From: Polytrichum commune
Taxonomy: Eukaryota; Streptophyta; Polytrichopsida; Polytrichales; Polytrichaceae
NCBI GenBank assembly: GCA_950295325.1
Contig: OX485809.1
Coordinates: 20,520,001 to 20,584,000 of the forward strand
Direction of reading: 5' to 3'
DNA length: 64,000 nucleotides
The notes under the pieces are model-generated. The model was not told the DNA's origin. It worked only from the letters and a program-made list of their open reading frames with translations, and made no database searches. Below, piece by piece: positions 1 through 12,010 of the stretch. A program made the position numbers and the translations under genes. Numbering within the stretch: the first letter of the stretch is position 1; each line of letters begins with the position of its first letter.

Positions 1-520
1 GGTTGGTGGTTCAGGTCAAAGTGTGAAGCTTTCTATTCCATGACATATTGCTAAGTCACACTATGCCATTTGTGTTTGATCAACCTTACATTTACAGCTT
101 CATACGTGGTCCTAATTTTTTATCCATAGTTCAACTTATGATAGCAATAACTTTATTGAACCTGTGAAATTTGTTCTTTTGAGTCTCTTAACCTATTAAA
201 GCCTAAGGTAGACATGCCTTATCTGGTTGTTTGCTACATTATACTACCAACCCATAATATTGTGAATTGAAGAGCTTAGTACAACTTTTGATACTCGCAA
301 CAAGTCGCTGAAAGAAAACTATCATTGACATCTCAAGTTTGTCTCTTACATTCTCATTTAAAGATTGAAGCCTTCCATGAAGCAAAAAGGCAAGGATTGA
401 AATTTGCTCAACACAACCTCTGCAGATGTGCGTACACCATCCACATGGCAGGAGGTCTGGCTCCGAGATCATCTTACATTTGTTGTCATATTCACAGGAG
501 TCTCGGAAAAGAGTCCTGCA
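1..520. other. Intergenic, no feature seen
   Basis: I see no coding exon, terminal repeat or RNA gene here. Short open frames on both strands lack recognisable motifs. The cytochrome c duplication detectable further right fades out at about 520. Confidence 0.5.
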
Positions 521-885
521 CATTCTGAAATGATTCTATTGCAATATGCTGGTCGACTCCATAAGCCCAAAAACTGGGCCTTTGAATCAAATATTCAGTT
601 AAGGGTCTTCGAACTCAGCGCAATAAAATGGAGTGATCTAAGATTACCTTTCTTTCAATTATGTCGTGATGTAGTAATGGCATATATGCGGCTCCGCATC
701 GAGTTAAACGGGAGTTGGATTATTGTCTAAAACCCCAACGAAGTGTTTACACCATCGAGTATTAGCTCTACCTAGCATCAAATTAATGCTTGACAGGATC
801 AATTCCTGGGTGTTTGCTACTCAATGCTTTGATCAATAGAACAAGGCAGATCTCTTCAGACAAATTTTGTTTAGGAGCAAACCCT
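521..885 (-). other. 3' UTR and flank of cytochrome c copy 1
   Basis: Read on the minus strand, this stretch matches the sequence after the stop codon of copy 2 (18,328-18,560). The shared pieces include a run around the AATTTGTCTGAAGAG motif and, after a gap, TTTTTGGGCTTATG followed by ACCA(A/G)CATATTGCAATAGAAT. Roughly 590-730 is extra in copy 1 and interrupts the homology, so either an insertion here or a deletion in copy 2 is implied. The 3' end of the transcript is not determined. Confidence 0.55.
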
Positions 886-2907
886 TCACTCTGCTGTTGA
901 CTTCTTCAGGTAGGCAATAAGATCTGCTCGCTCTTGCGGCTTCTTCAAGCCAGGGAACATCTTTTTTGTGCCAGGAATAAACTGCACACATCGAACACAA
1001 CAAATGTTCACACTTGCAAACTGAACACTTCTGAAACAGTGCAAATAAACCCATCTATACAGATAGATGCCTTTCGTACAGTCCAGGCTTCTCAATCATA
1101 AAAGCTAGACGGCAAATATCACGGAGCTGAAATTGATATGTTCGTCATTTGACGACCATAACTAGCTACGAAAAAATGAACCACACAAAACACCGCTTTT
1201 TGTGGCATGGTAATCAAAATTGCTGTCACCATAGCAACCTCACCTTCTTAGGATTTAACAAATACTCGTAGAGATGCTCCTCACCCCACTCCACAGCCTT
1301 GTCCTTGTTGGCTTTGGAGTAAGTGTAACCGGCAGTAGTTCCGGATGTCCTTCCGAACAAGCCATGCAAGTTTGGTCCTGGAAGACACGACACCCAGGAG
1401 TCAGGAATAATTCGTTGTTCCTCAACATATCGTCATAATTAGTAGGTTTTCAGGTGCAAACAAAGAACAGCACCAAAGAGAATCTGGACACAAAACCTGC
1501 TACAAAAACGGTGTTTGGTACCCACTGCTTGCCTCCTGTGCTCAAATGGATGACCCTATTTCTACTTCGCGAGAAGATCATCAGATGACTTTTCTAAAAC
1601 ACGACTTTGAAGTTATAGCTTCGATGAAATTCTTCCAGCACAGCAATCAGTAATATCCCAATTATTGCACACCAATCCTTTGCAGACAATATAATTTAAA
1701 TCCCCACGGGTCAGACATATCCTAATGCTCATAATGAACATCCAACTCTGCCGCAAGAAAGGAACATTAAGGTAATCTCGTATTGGAACACAGAAAAGGT
1801 CCATAGACTTTAGAAGTGACGAGGCAAGAAGCGCTAGGCATTGAAACGAACTACAGACTAGAGACGACAGTATAAGATGTGCATGCACATTTACTGGCAG
1901 GGTTTGTACTATGTGCAATCCTTTTTAAAGAAAAGAGAAAGTGTTATCGTGTGGTACTGGGAATACCTGGTTGGATGTCCTGTTCAATGCTTCAAGATGC
2001 TTATTCTGGTGTAGGAAAACAAGTGATTTACTGAGGTGGTTTATTTCATGTTTAAGCAAAACATTAGAGGAAACATTAAAGAGATATATATTCGACATCA
2101 ACCAAAAACTACTATCCCGGAAAGAGTTCGACTTTTTCCATACCCCGTCCCGCTATCTGCCCAGCCAGGTGATCTTTGCTGCACGTACTACCTTTTCCAA
2201 GGTAATTCGAACGATCTTCACAAAATCATATTTAAATGGACTAACTTCTGGGCGATCGGCACTCCCAATTAAGTTTCTGGACGATGGGCATTGACTCAAC
2301 TATATGTGCTCAAATCTCAACCAACTATCCGCCCAGAGATTCAACAATCTCGGTTGTGAAGCTAAAAAATCAACTTCTGGGATGAGCGACGACGTGCGCC
2401 AAACAGTGACAAAATCTCCCTGGAGCTTAAAACCAACTTGCTGCTCGACCTCTACTCTCACTCGTTGCCATGCTCTGAACCACGACCGTGAATGCTCCAG
2501 AGAAGATATTAACTTGGACAAGACGAATTATCTCTAGGCACAGAATGACCGAATCTCTGAAAAAAAAATCCAGCGATTTCGCCGAAAGACACCACGCTAA
2601 CTCCTCCAAAACAACTTCAGTGCCACTTCGTGCAATGTCGACTTGGATGCACCTTGTTAGGGAACAGCAACACCTCGCAGAGGATCTCCAATGAAGGCAG
2701 TCCTTCTCTGTGAGCACCGAACCAAAACTATAACCTGGGTGGAGTACTACTTAGCTAAGTCGTGTATCCCAGACAGACGCAGTTACCTTGCTTGTGGCCA
2801 GCGGCCTTGTCAACGGCGTGGCAAAAGGCGCACTTGGTTTTGAAGATCTCCTCGCCCACCTTCCCATTCCCCTTGGGCGCCTCCGACCAGCTTTCCTTGG
2901 ACGCCAT
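886..2907 (-). CDS. Cytochrome c, copy 1, with Lys at the axial Met position
   Basis: Three exons, 2907-2787, 1377-1244 and 981-886, all with GT/AG borders, give a 116-residue protein. Cytochrome c carries electrons from complex III to complex IV in the mitochondrial intermembrane space and binds heme through CXXCH. Here CAFCH is at residues 26-30, [10 protein letters not shown] follows, and the C-terminal helix AYLKKSTAE is intact. The start is fixed by MASKE and by a shared leader with copy 2. The anomaly is [11 protein letters not shown] at residues 86-96: normal plant proteins, and copy 2, read GTKMVFPG. Residue 92 (Met80 in horse numbering, the sixth heme ligand) is therefore Lys (AAG), and Met is at 93. 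Exon 1 has six other replacements relative to copy 2, including Q28F inside CXXCH. Exon 2 encodes exactly the same 45 residues. I am sure of the family; whether this copy is functional is open. Confidence 0.9.
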
Positions 2908-3215
2908 CGCCGACGATCCACACCAAATCCGAGCTCCCCTCCCGCAGCACTCTCATCTGTCTAGTCACGTCTCTCTCGCATTCTCAAAGTCAAGCTTATT
3001 ATATGACCCCTAGGGGCGGGAAACTCCCTTACCGCTCCGCTTGTAGATTCTTGTAAGGGTTATTACGCATACTAACTTATGCACTAAACCCTAAACCCCA
3101 TCACTAGTTAGAACATGGCTTTTCCGAACACTTGGCTTCGACACGGATTTTTTGCGTGTCGAAATCCACGCTCTTTTGGTTGGACCACCACTAGAGCCAT
3201 TTTATCATGTGGGCC
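2908..3215 (-). promoter_or_regulatory. Promoter region of cytochrome c copy 1 with telo-box and site II motif
   Basis: A double telo-box, AAACCCTAAACCCC, lies at 3086-3099, about 180 bp upstream of the ATG. A site II motif, TGGGCC, lies at 3210-3215, about 300 bp upstream. Telo-box and site II (TGGGCY) motifs are known in promoters of plant nuclear genes for growth and respiration, including cytochrome c. The ~25 bp just before the ATG are nearly identical to copy 2, so the leader was included in the duplication. Regulation is inferred from motifs only. Confidence 0.45.
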
Positions 3216-3929
3216 GCCACTAAATTTGTGCTATAAATCTTCTAGATTATAGTCACATTCTTGTGGGACATGGTGCCGTCTTGTTGTTTTGTTGGCCATG
3301 CAAAAGATCTATGAAGTTTTTGTTATGATTTTGGTTATTTATTAGATATAGATTCCATTCACGTTTACTCATAATATCTAGGTCCCGTGTATATTATTGA
3401 GTGTACAATATGAAGGAATTTTATCTTCTCTCTTTGTTTAATTTAGAGACCTTCTTGCTGTAGTGATCTATTTGCCTCTCCTCCAAAGTGTTATATTTTT
3501 GGCTACTCATTCAAGCTTACACACTAGATTCCATGTTTATTATTTAATGTCCATGAAGGAATCTTCTATATTTGTTTAGTTTTACAGATCATAGATTTAG
3601 ATGTGAGTCACCTTCCTAAGTAATTACTAATGTGAGAGAGAGGGAATTACCACATACAAGTGTGTCTTTCATTCATCCAACATAGAAGCACTGAAAGAGT
3701 AAATGGTCTACATGTTATTATTTTTATTTATTTAGGGACCAAATTTAGGTTTGGAGACCCCAAATTAACCTAGTGTAAGTCATTTGAGATGAATCCACCA
3801 AACATCTATAGGGGACAAGTTTTTTTTATGTTGGATGGATGAGAGGTACTTTACTTGGTAGATTCTTACAATACAAGGTGAAAGCAACCTTTACATATAG
3901 AGTGCTTCAAAGCCCTCTTTCTGCACACA

Positions 3930-4085
3930 TGTGTGGTGCAACGAGTTGGTGGCTAAGAATTTCAAATGGGGGTCGTGAGGTCCAAAGGTTTGAACCCCCT
4001 TGGCCACCTCCCTTGGCCTAACTTTGTAGGTGGCTATGTACGTTAGGCAACTCACGTGGGGAGGGCCTATCAACATATTAGACAT
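3930..4085 (+). repeat. Possible tRNA-derived SINE fragment
   Basis: TGGTGGCTAAGAA at about 3945 resembles a Pol III A box. GGTTTGAACCCCC at about 3988 resembles a B box (consensus GGTTCGANNCC, one mismatch). The spacing is close to that of a tRNA-type promoter. No second copy was found in the window and no target duplication was defined, so this is a weak call. Confidence 0.25.
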
Positions 4086-7000
4086 GTTTTTTTATGGGAG
4101 AAACATGATTATTGAAATTCTTAAAATTACCCCTAGAAATTACTAATAATTTTTATTGCACAAATATTACCATGTCAAAACGAAGAGTTTGTTAGTACTT
4201 AAATAAAATTTGCTTTGTGTCTAACAGGGCATGACCCTTAGCACACGACTTGAACAATGCTTTTTGGACCACCTTAGGAGCCATAGACCAGAATTTGAAT
4301 ATACGTCAAGTGGACCCTTTTTGGCTATTTTGTGTTAAAACAAGCGTTGAAAAGAGCCTTGTTTTGCACTAGTGTTGTTTTCAAGAGAATTATAAAGTAA
4401 AAAATGAACTATGTTTTCCCTTTGTTAATACATTGTTATATATAGTAATGTATTGTTATTTAATTGAAAAGTGTTCAATTTTTTATGGACTCTTTTAATT
4501 TCTTACCTCAAACCCTGAAAGTTTGAAATATAGTTTTATTGCATATATTTATCACGAAGTTTAATGAGTCTAGATCGATTATAAAGAAACCATGAGAGTT
4601 GCTAGATATTGCTACCATATTGATGTGATCTTAAAATCATTAGCAACAATTTAAACTCTTTTAGGTACAGTAAAATTTGAAGTTTAGAAAGCTTAACTTT
4701 CAGATGATCTAATGAAACCACAATATGCTCTAGGAAGTCAAGTTTGAAGCTCTAGGAAACCTAAATTTGTGTGGGACTTGACTAAATATGGAAACTATTG
4801 TAATAAAAAAATGGACACAAAATCCACTTGTGTTACGATGAGGTTGGACTATTTGCAACCAGTCTAGGTTCATTGATGAACACCATTGGGGAAGGTCTAT
4901 GTGATTGTTCAACCCTTAATCCTTTGAGGAGGTTCCTAGAAGTTATTTGTTGGTCAAGCTTGAATAGTTACATCTTGAAGATAATATTCACTCTTGTATG
5001 AGCTCAATTGATGAACCGAAATTCTATTTTGTATTCCATTTTACAAATATGAAATCAAAAAAATGAAGTGTTTTATTGCATTCTTCACAAGGAATTGGTA
5101 ACTATTGTGCACCCACATTACTATTCATGGTATTTTTAATGTAAAAATAAGCTCAATAGTGTGGCTCACAATATTTATTATAATCATTATAGCTAACACA
5201 TGAGAAAAACTACATTGATGGCTTTGACTATCCAATTCAACCTTCAATATAGTTTCAATGGTGATAAAGTGTCCAAGAAACTTATTGGTCCCTACCCTAG
5301 GGACCACCTCCAACATGAGGCAATAGCACTTGTCCTATAGCCATGCTCAACGCACCTGTCCCAAGTTCACATAAGAGCACGCAACTAAGATCAAGGTGAG
5401 TATCCCTCATTGATGCCAACACTAGAGGTTGGCATCGTGTGTGTCTCTCTCTTTGGTCCATACCCCAATTCTTCCAGCTTTGTCTTTGGCTTCGTTACCT
5501 CTCATTGCCCCTTGCTGTTATTGTTTGATGCTATATATATGGATGGGGCTCCCCAAACTAATGACCTATCGTGGGCACTTCCAATTCTATATGCAATTTT
5601 GACATCAATTTCCATCAAGGAATGCCTCATCTTACAAGCAATTATGAATCACGCTTATGGTTATTTCAAGTTTTAAAATTAGAGTCAACATGCAAATTTT
5701 ATTGGAGGTCAAAGTGATGATTATCTCTCTATCAAATGATCACACACTCCCTCCCAATTGTTTTGACAATTGAACATAGAATGATGTCCATATTTTGAGC
5801 ATCTAGTCCAATTTCATAATGTGACATGTATTTTTGGTGCCAATTGTTAACTGCAAACCTTGCCATATACCACTCAAATACATGTGTCCTATTTGATCCT
5901 TTAATGTTCTCAGTAACCTGAGGCGTCACCTCTTGTTGGGAGAATATTCTTTATCCATTTTCCTCACATCATCATGCGAAGCTCCCACTTGGCATGGTGA
6001 TTCTTATTTATTTCAAGACTAGATGTTGCATATCATGCTAGATTTCACCTTGATTTGCACAATTTAACAATGCTTTTAAACAAATTTGATTCATGTGGAA
6101 GGTCACTAAGACTTGAATGAGGAGGCAAACTTTTCTAGCATGTGGATGTTGCCCATTGTAAGTATAAACTATTTTTAAGTGGTTTGGCCATTGACAATAC
6201 GAACGGACACTTCATTCACGCCGGCCCCCTTTAATTAGGGACCGGAGTTTCTATCTATCTATCTGGTTTGGCCAACACCTCAAAGAAAACATGATCCAAA
6301 GATGGAGTTCAAGTTCAATATGAGAAAACCCATCCTTTAGTCAATGAACTTTGACCAATTCTAGAGGAGGCATATGACCTCCAAATTTGGAAATTCTAAA
6401 TTTCACATGTATGGATTCTAATTTCTTCTACCATAATGATCCAAGGTCCACATCCACCCCATCATTCAAAAACAAAACAAAAAAATTTGCTCACTAGCTA
6501 CCCCAACATGAAAAAAGCAACTTTGCAACCTTTGGATCTTCTCAAGTTTTTTTTTGGGGGAGGGGGGTTCCCACAATATTATTATGAAATTGGCTTCTAA
6601 AGGCAAATGATTGATTAATACAAATCTTGACAATAGTGGCCTCAAATGCTTCCAACACCAAGGGTGGTATGAAATCCATTGGAATGCACCCCGGTGCAAT
6701 AAAGAGTAAGAATAGTTACCACATAAGACCCACATATGTTATAATTTAAATTAAGTTGTGCTAGTAAGATGCTAATGGAAGCGAGAGTAATGGAGTCGAT
6801 GAAAGAGAAATATTGCACACGAGCGCACCTCTCATCCATCCAACACATAAACTTGACCCCTATAGGTTTGTGGTTGATTTATCTCAAATGATCTAGACAT
6901 AAATTTGTGGTCTTTAAAATTAATGACGGTGTCAAATCGACAAAAGAAAGTAAAAGTAACCTATGGGATGCATGTTGTTTCAGAGGTTTTATGTTGGATG

Positions 7001-7195
7001 AATGAGAGGTACGCTTGTATGCAATAACTCCCTCTCACCTATGGAGTCCAAGGCAAACCCAAATAGTTTATAAGTTAACTTAGATGGTACAACATAAGGG
7101 CATGTTTACACGAAATCCATTGGGCCATGGCTCTCAAGAATCCTTCAATTCTTATTGGTTGAGAATGTCACATGCCCCCGCTTTAGGTTTACATG
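4086..7195. other. Intergenic, AT-rich, little recognisable
   Basis: No gene or complete transposon is supported. A (TATC)n run lies at about 6,254-6,266 just after a CCGG-rich inverted motif. At about 7,097 the sequence TAAGGGCATGTTTACACG looks like one end of a Harbinger-type element, but I found no matching second end. Confidence 0.4.
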
Positions 7196-8430
7196 AGGGG
7201 CAGTTTTGGCTATAGCTTAATCTAACTAGAGGCAGGAGGCTAACTAGTAGTAAACTTGTTCAAAAAGACAATATTAAGCTTAAAACAATGTGAATAGCAG
7301 GCTATAGGCAGTTAACGGCGGTTTGCAGCCTGCAGGTAGTTACTGAGGGAGCCGGGCTATAAGCAGTCTCTCTCTGACGAGAAAGACAGATCATTTTCAA
7401 ACTCAATATCTGATTATAGCTGAGAGAGCTAGGAATGGTAGCGCAGGCTATAGGCTGAGCGTGAGAGCTTCAGGTAGAGCATAGCCATGGAATCCTGAGA
7501 GAGGAGCATAGGCTATAGGCAATACCTTTTAGGAAGATAGTTGGCTGACCAGGATATAGCCTGGTAGTCTTTTTGGAAAACTCTGAATTATGAGTAAAGC
7601 ATATTGTAAGTTGTTGAGAACGAAATGTGATGAACTTGAGTGGAAGAGAGTTCTTGTGAAGTTTTTGTCGCAGTCATAAGTATAATGGTACTTAGTTGTT
7701 TAAGCAAATTGCTGGGCGATGATCATGGGGAATAACAGTGCAGTATCAGCGAGTGAATGTGTTGCATTCATTACATGAGGGATATGGAGAGGTTGTGAAG
7801 TGGAGATTGCTTTGAAGCGTATAGTCTACATGCGTACGTCATTGGGATAGACTATCAAACGCACCTGTAGCTATAGCTTGGTCTAAATGAAATTCCAACA
7901 AGTTGTTTTAATCCCAAAAATTAGAGATGTCGTATTAATCTGATAAGTCTAAGTCATATGGAAAGTTAACCCTGAAGGGTTACTGTCGAGAGAGAGGACG
8001 AGTAAAGGCCGTAAGAGGAAGGCTGAGGAAAAAACAGGCTATATTCTCAGTACGAGTCAGTAAGATTAGTCTTCTGGAGTGAGAGTAGTTTATCGCCGAG
8101 AGAGCGAAAGGTCAGATTGTGACGAGAGTACGGAAGTACAGTTCTTTGAGAGCAGTTTATGGATTTGAGCAGTATATGAGTAAAAGAGAGAAAGGATTGA
8201 GATTAATTGTCAAGCAAGGTAAGAGCAATATTCGACCCTGTCTCTTGGCTATATGAATTTGTTTATCGCCTATGCTATTATCAGAGACTATGTGATTGCA
8301 TAAACAAAACTACGTATATAAGTGATGATTACAGGCTTACGGCGTCAGACTAGGTTCTCATGCAAAATGGTGGCTATAGTCTCAGAACCCGTTTTGGCTA
8401 AAACGTGAGTTAACTTAACTATAGCATGTC
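7196..8430 (+). repeat. Array of palindromic GGCTATAG-type motifs
   Basis: About a dozen variants of the core CTATAG occur in 1.2 kb, often as GGCTATAG (for example near 7211, 7303, 7449, 7512, 7868, 8371, 8419). The full motifs GGCTATAGCC and GACTATAGTC are palindromes. The strand is purine-rich and otherwise low in recognisable structure. A second, pyrimidine-rich array of the same motif lies at 47.2-48.65 kb, as if inverted. Dense short motif arrays are typical of transposase-binding subterminal regions, but I found no terminal repeats to prove that here. Confidence 0.5.
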
Positions 8431-9728
8431 TTTCGTTGAGAAGAAATACACAAAATAAGGATGAATTAATAAATTAACCCACACATAAAATCATAACGAG
8501 AGATTATATTTGAGAGATGGCAGTTACGAGAATATTGCACCCGGAAGGGAAAAATGACTATCGCCAAGCTTTTGAGCTTCACGACTGAACTAGGTCAAAG
8601 CCTTAGAGTGCTAGAGAATTCCCTAAAGATAGGACAGAATCACCCACGACTGAAAGGGCACAAAGGAACCATAAGAGTGAAGATTAAGTGGAGTGAATAA
8701 GGAATGAAGCAAGAATGAACCCAAGATGTTATTGTAATCCTTAATCCAATGTGACATTAACCCTTATAGACACTATCTCAATCTTCTTGGAGACCTTGTT
8801 CCCTGGGTTTTGTTGTTTTAAGACATAGCAAAAAACTTACTACAACAACCCATTACATTTTTAGTGAATGAAAAATCTACATGCAATCCCATATGGCAAG
8901 TACGGATAATGTTGGCCAGGATTGTAGGGGAAATTTTCAGGGAAAATTCTTGAAGGTAGGCATGGTAGAAAAATGTAGCAACAATTTGGGTTTACACTAA
9001 GGGCTTGTGACCTCCAAAATACTTTGTCCATGAACTCCTCTATCCTCTCATTCAAAAAGTGGGGCGCCATGGTCATTTAACCTTAACAACCTAGGCGACT
9101 ACAAAGTGGTTGATTTCTAGTCAAAGGGCTAAATCATCATATTTTGAACCTTTGTTGGAGATTCTCCTTTCCCTAGATGTTTAATGTAGGCTACGATGCA
9201 TCAATTGACTGTTGGGATTTAGCAAAGGACCTGATCTATAGATTCTACACCGTTGTGAAAATTGAAACTCGCGTGCCCAAAATGCAAACCAAGTTATAGG
9301 GATACTTCAATCATGTGCCGTTTGTAACTTTTTCCTTTGAATTTTCTTACTTACAAATGAATACATGCAATCTCTACCATAAATGAAAATTTTAGATGAA
9401 ATTTTATGCTTATAGTGTTTTACTTTCAACCTCATCTTTTTACATACAAAAACTCATAACTAATACAAATATGGTCCAAATCATGGTGGAATCTTTATTT
9501 ATAGTTTCAATATACGCTTGCCTACTCTTGTAAAAAAAGTACTTTAGGTAATCCCTGCAAATAAACAAAAATTACTCATATCCAACGCTTTGACTTCTTG
9601 GAAATAGGCCATGCATTTAGGGGTCAAGAGCCATTGCCTAGTAGAGTTATCCTTAAAGTCTATCAAAGAGGAATCAAGTCTTGGGGATTTTGTCTTGGTT
9701 TTGGCAACATGACTATTTTGAGCACTCT
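8431..9728. other. Intergenic, no feature seen
   Basis: I found no exon-like open frame, repeat pair or RNA gene. The open frames present are short and AT-biased. Confidence 0.45.
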
Positions 9729-9997
9729 CTTGACATCAGTGTGTATGTTTGACAAATTTCATTTGATGTTCAACTTCAAATCCAAAGTGTCACGTGACGT
9801 TTTCAAAAAAAATGAAAAAAAATGTCAATTGACATATACTTTTGATTCTAAAATGTCACCTCAATTTCAAGTTACACAATAGTGTAGAAAAACTAATCTT
9901 TTGAATAATCAACATACAATCTTAATTTGTAACAATTTTTTTTGTTAATCGAGCATAAATATCCTCCAGTCTCACATTTTTCTCTCCAAGTGTTGAA

Positions 9998-10498
9998 CAC
10001 GGGTAGATCACTTAGTGCATTTTTAAAATGACGTGTGGCATAATATAGAGAAGATTAAAATCATTTGAAATAAAAATTATAAAGGAATTCCAAAAATGAA
10101 GGGGCCATTAAATGTAGACAATCCCATTATAAGTAAGTTAGATGGATATAAAACGTGGGCCATTATTTTTTTGTAAAATTAATATAGGGGCTAAAGATAA
10201 GGATCCTAGAAGGTATGTTTAGTATGGTATGTAAATGGGTTTAGGACTCACGGGGATGGATGATAATTGGGATTTCCGTCTATCCGAAATTACTTAAAAG
10301 GAATATAGAGTACAAAAAATTGCAGTGACTTGGACAATATAAGTAATGGAAGGGTGCAAACAAATGGGCCATTTTTGAAATTTAAGTAATTATAGGGAGG
10401 CTTTAATTCAACCCTTGAAGGTAAATAGCCCTGAAACAAAAAAAAAAAACCCCAGCTGCACGTGGTGCACAAAAATGCCTTAGAGTGATCTACCCGTG
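9998..10498. mobile_element. Nested hAT-like MITE, 501 bp
   Basis: The ends are perfect 12-bp inverted repeats, CACGGGTAGATC and GATCTACCCGTG, with imperfect pairing continuing inward. The target duplication GTGTTGAA is perfect, at 9990-9997 and 10499-10506. The 8-bp duplication indicates hAT-type transposition, but the ends differ from those of the host element, so a different transposase probably moved it. No coding capacity is visible. It lies inside the 4.4-kb element and is therefore the younger insertion. Confidence 0.85.
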
Positions 10499-10984
10499 GT
10501 GTTGAAGATGGTAGCCCAGTTCATTGCATCCAATTCAAAAGAGACCTGAAGAAGAAGAAGAAGAACTCCAGTCTCCAGAGAGGCTAAAGTGAATAAAGTG
10601 TATGTTCGTAGAACATCCTTGGCCACACCCTAGGGCAATGGCATTACATGTTAAACTACTTCACCCTTTGTAGGGGGTAGACACTATATTAGTAACTAAT
10701 AACCGGTTAGCCGATAACCGGTAGCATGTGACCGTTGTAAATGGGGTTAATCCAGTACAGTGGCATTGTTTTACATGGTAAAGTATACCGGGTTATAAGT
10801 TTGTTTATTTAGTTATGCTAGGTCTTGAAGGTTTGTGACATGTTGTTGGTTCTCTAGTCTTCGTTTATGAACTAGTATTGAGTGTGCATATTTTGTGGTG
10901 ACTATGTTAATTTGTTGGAATGTATTTTTTTATTTTTATGAGAGGGAGTTTGAGTGTTGTTTCTAGGTTTTTCATTGATGGGAT

Positions 10985-11652
10985 GTGTGTAGTGGCTCTC
11001 GCGCCTGCAACTACTGTAGCACCATAGTTGGTTCGTGCACCTCGAAACAAATATTTATTTATTATTTGAAAAAGAAGGTTCATCAACTAAAAATATAATT
11101 TATGAAATTTCGTCAGTCCTTTGATTAAAAATAATTTAATTCATTTTTTTGGTAAGGTCCAGCAGTACTGGAAGTAAGTTGTTGTTTTTTTCATTCATTC
11201 ATGGTAGCTTCTTGGCCTTAAACCTAAGTATCCATCTTAACCTTACTTAGTGTGGCTCTTGTTTGTCTTTACACAATGTATGTGTTAGGTCTTTTGTATG
11301 TATTTGCACTTTGACATGTGTGAGAAGAGTGTTAGAAATGGCATCAAAACAACGATGGGTTGATTTTGCTTTTATCCCTATTAGCAAGGAGGAGAGGGAG
11401 ATGGATATAGAAAGAAAGTTTGTTGCTTTGAGTGACCAACGCGTTAGCATGCAACCTCTTATGACACGTTAACATGGTTGGAGCTTAAAAGAGTCCAAAA
11501 TTTATATTAATTAGTTTTTTCCTAATATAAATTTTCACTTATTCATTTGATTGGGTTCATAATTTCCGATTTTTTTTCGGTTTTTCATTTGGGAATTATT
11601 TTTGCACGAACCAACTATATTGCTATGGTAGTACCATGAGTGGGGCTACATT
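10985..11652. mobile_element. Inverted-repeat element, about 0.67 kb
   Basis: The left arm contains CATAGTTGGTTCGTGCA at about 11,022-11,038. The right arm contains its near-complement TGCACGAACCAACTATA at about 11,604. Pairing extends outward imperfectly through ACTAC and TAG(T/C). A target duplication could not be fixed. The internal open frame on the plus strand at 11,263-11,472 has no motif I recognise. Confidence 0.5.
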
Positions 11653-12010
11653 CCATCCCCATGTTATGATGTTATTGATGAGCGGTTGGTATTTTGTGGT
11701 TTTCCTATCAAGGGTTTATGCGGCAAATATGTCATTACAGTGTGTATATTCTATGAATTATACGGTGATTCATGTTGTAGGGGCTTTCTGGCGGGGGGTG
11801 GTTACATGGATGTCCTATGACACACAATATGTCCAGTTTAAACCTGGCATTGCAGTGCGATCTCTGGGTACCACATGTGCATGGCAGTAGCCATGTTGGC
11901 ACAGTATTTTCTTGAGGTCGTTCATTGTACGTTCCCGCATTCATAAGTGTATAGTGTCTATATATTTTATTTGACATAATTAGTTTACGTATTTCCCATA
12001 CAACTTTGTT

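Noticed and set aside
404-730. 108-codon open frame left of cytochrome c copy 1
   Set aside because: Overlaps DNA homologous to the 3' UTR of copy 2, where no such frame is conserved.
886-981. Cytochrome c copy 1 as a simple pseudogene
   Set aside because: All exons are open, all splice sites are canonical, and exon 2 shows only synonymous change, so decay alone does not fit; a base-call error at the Lys/Met codons cannot be excluded.
3086-3099. Interstitial telomere repeat
   Set aside because: Only two heptamers; better explained as a promoter telo-box.
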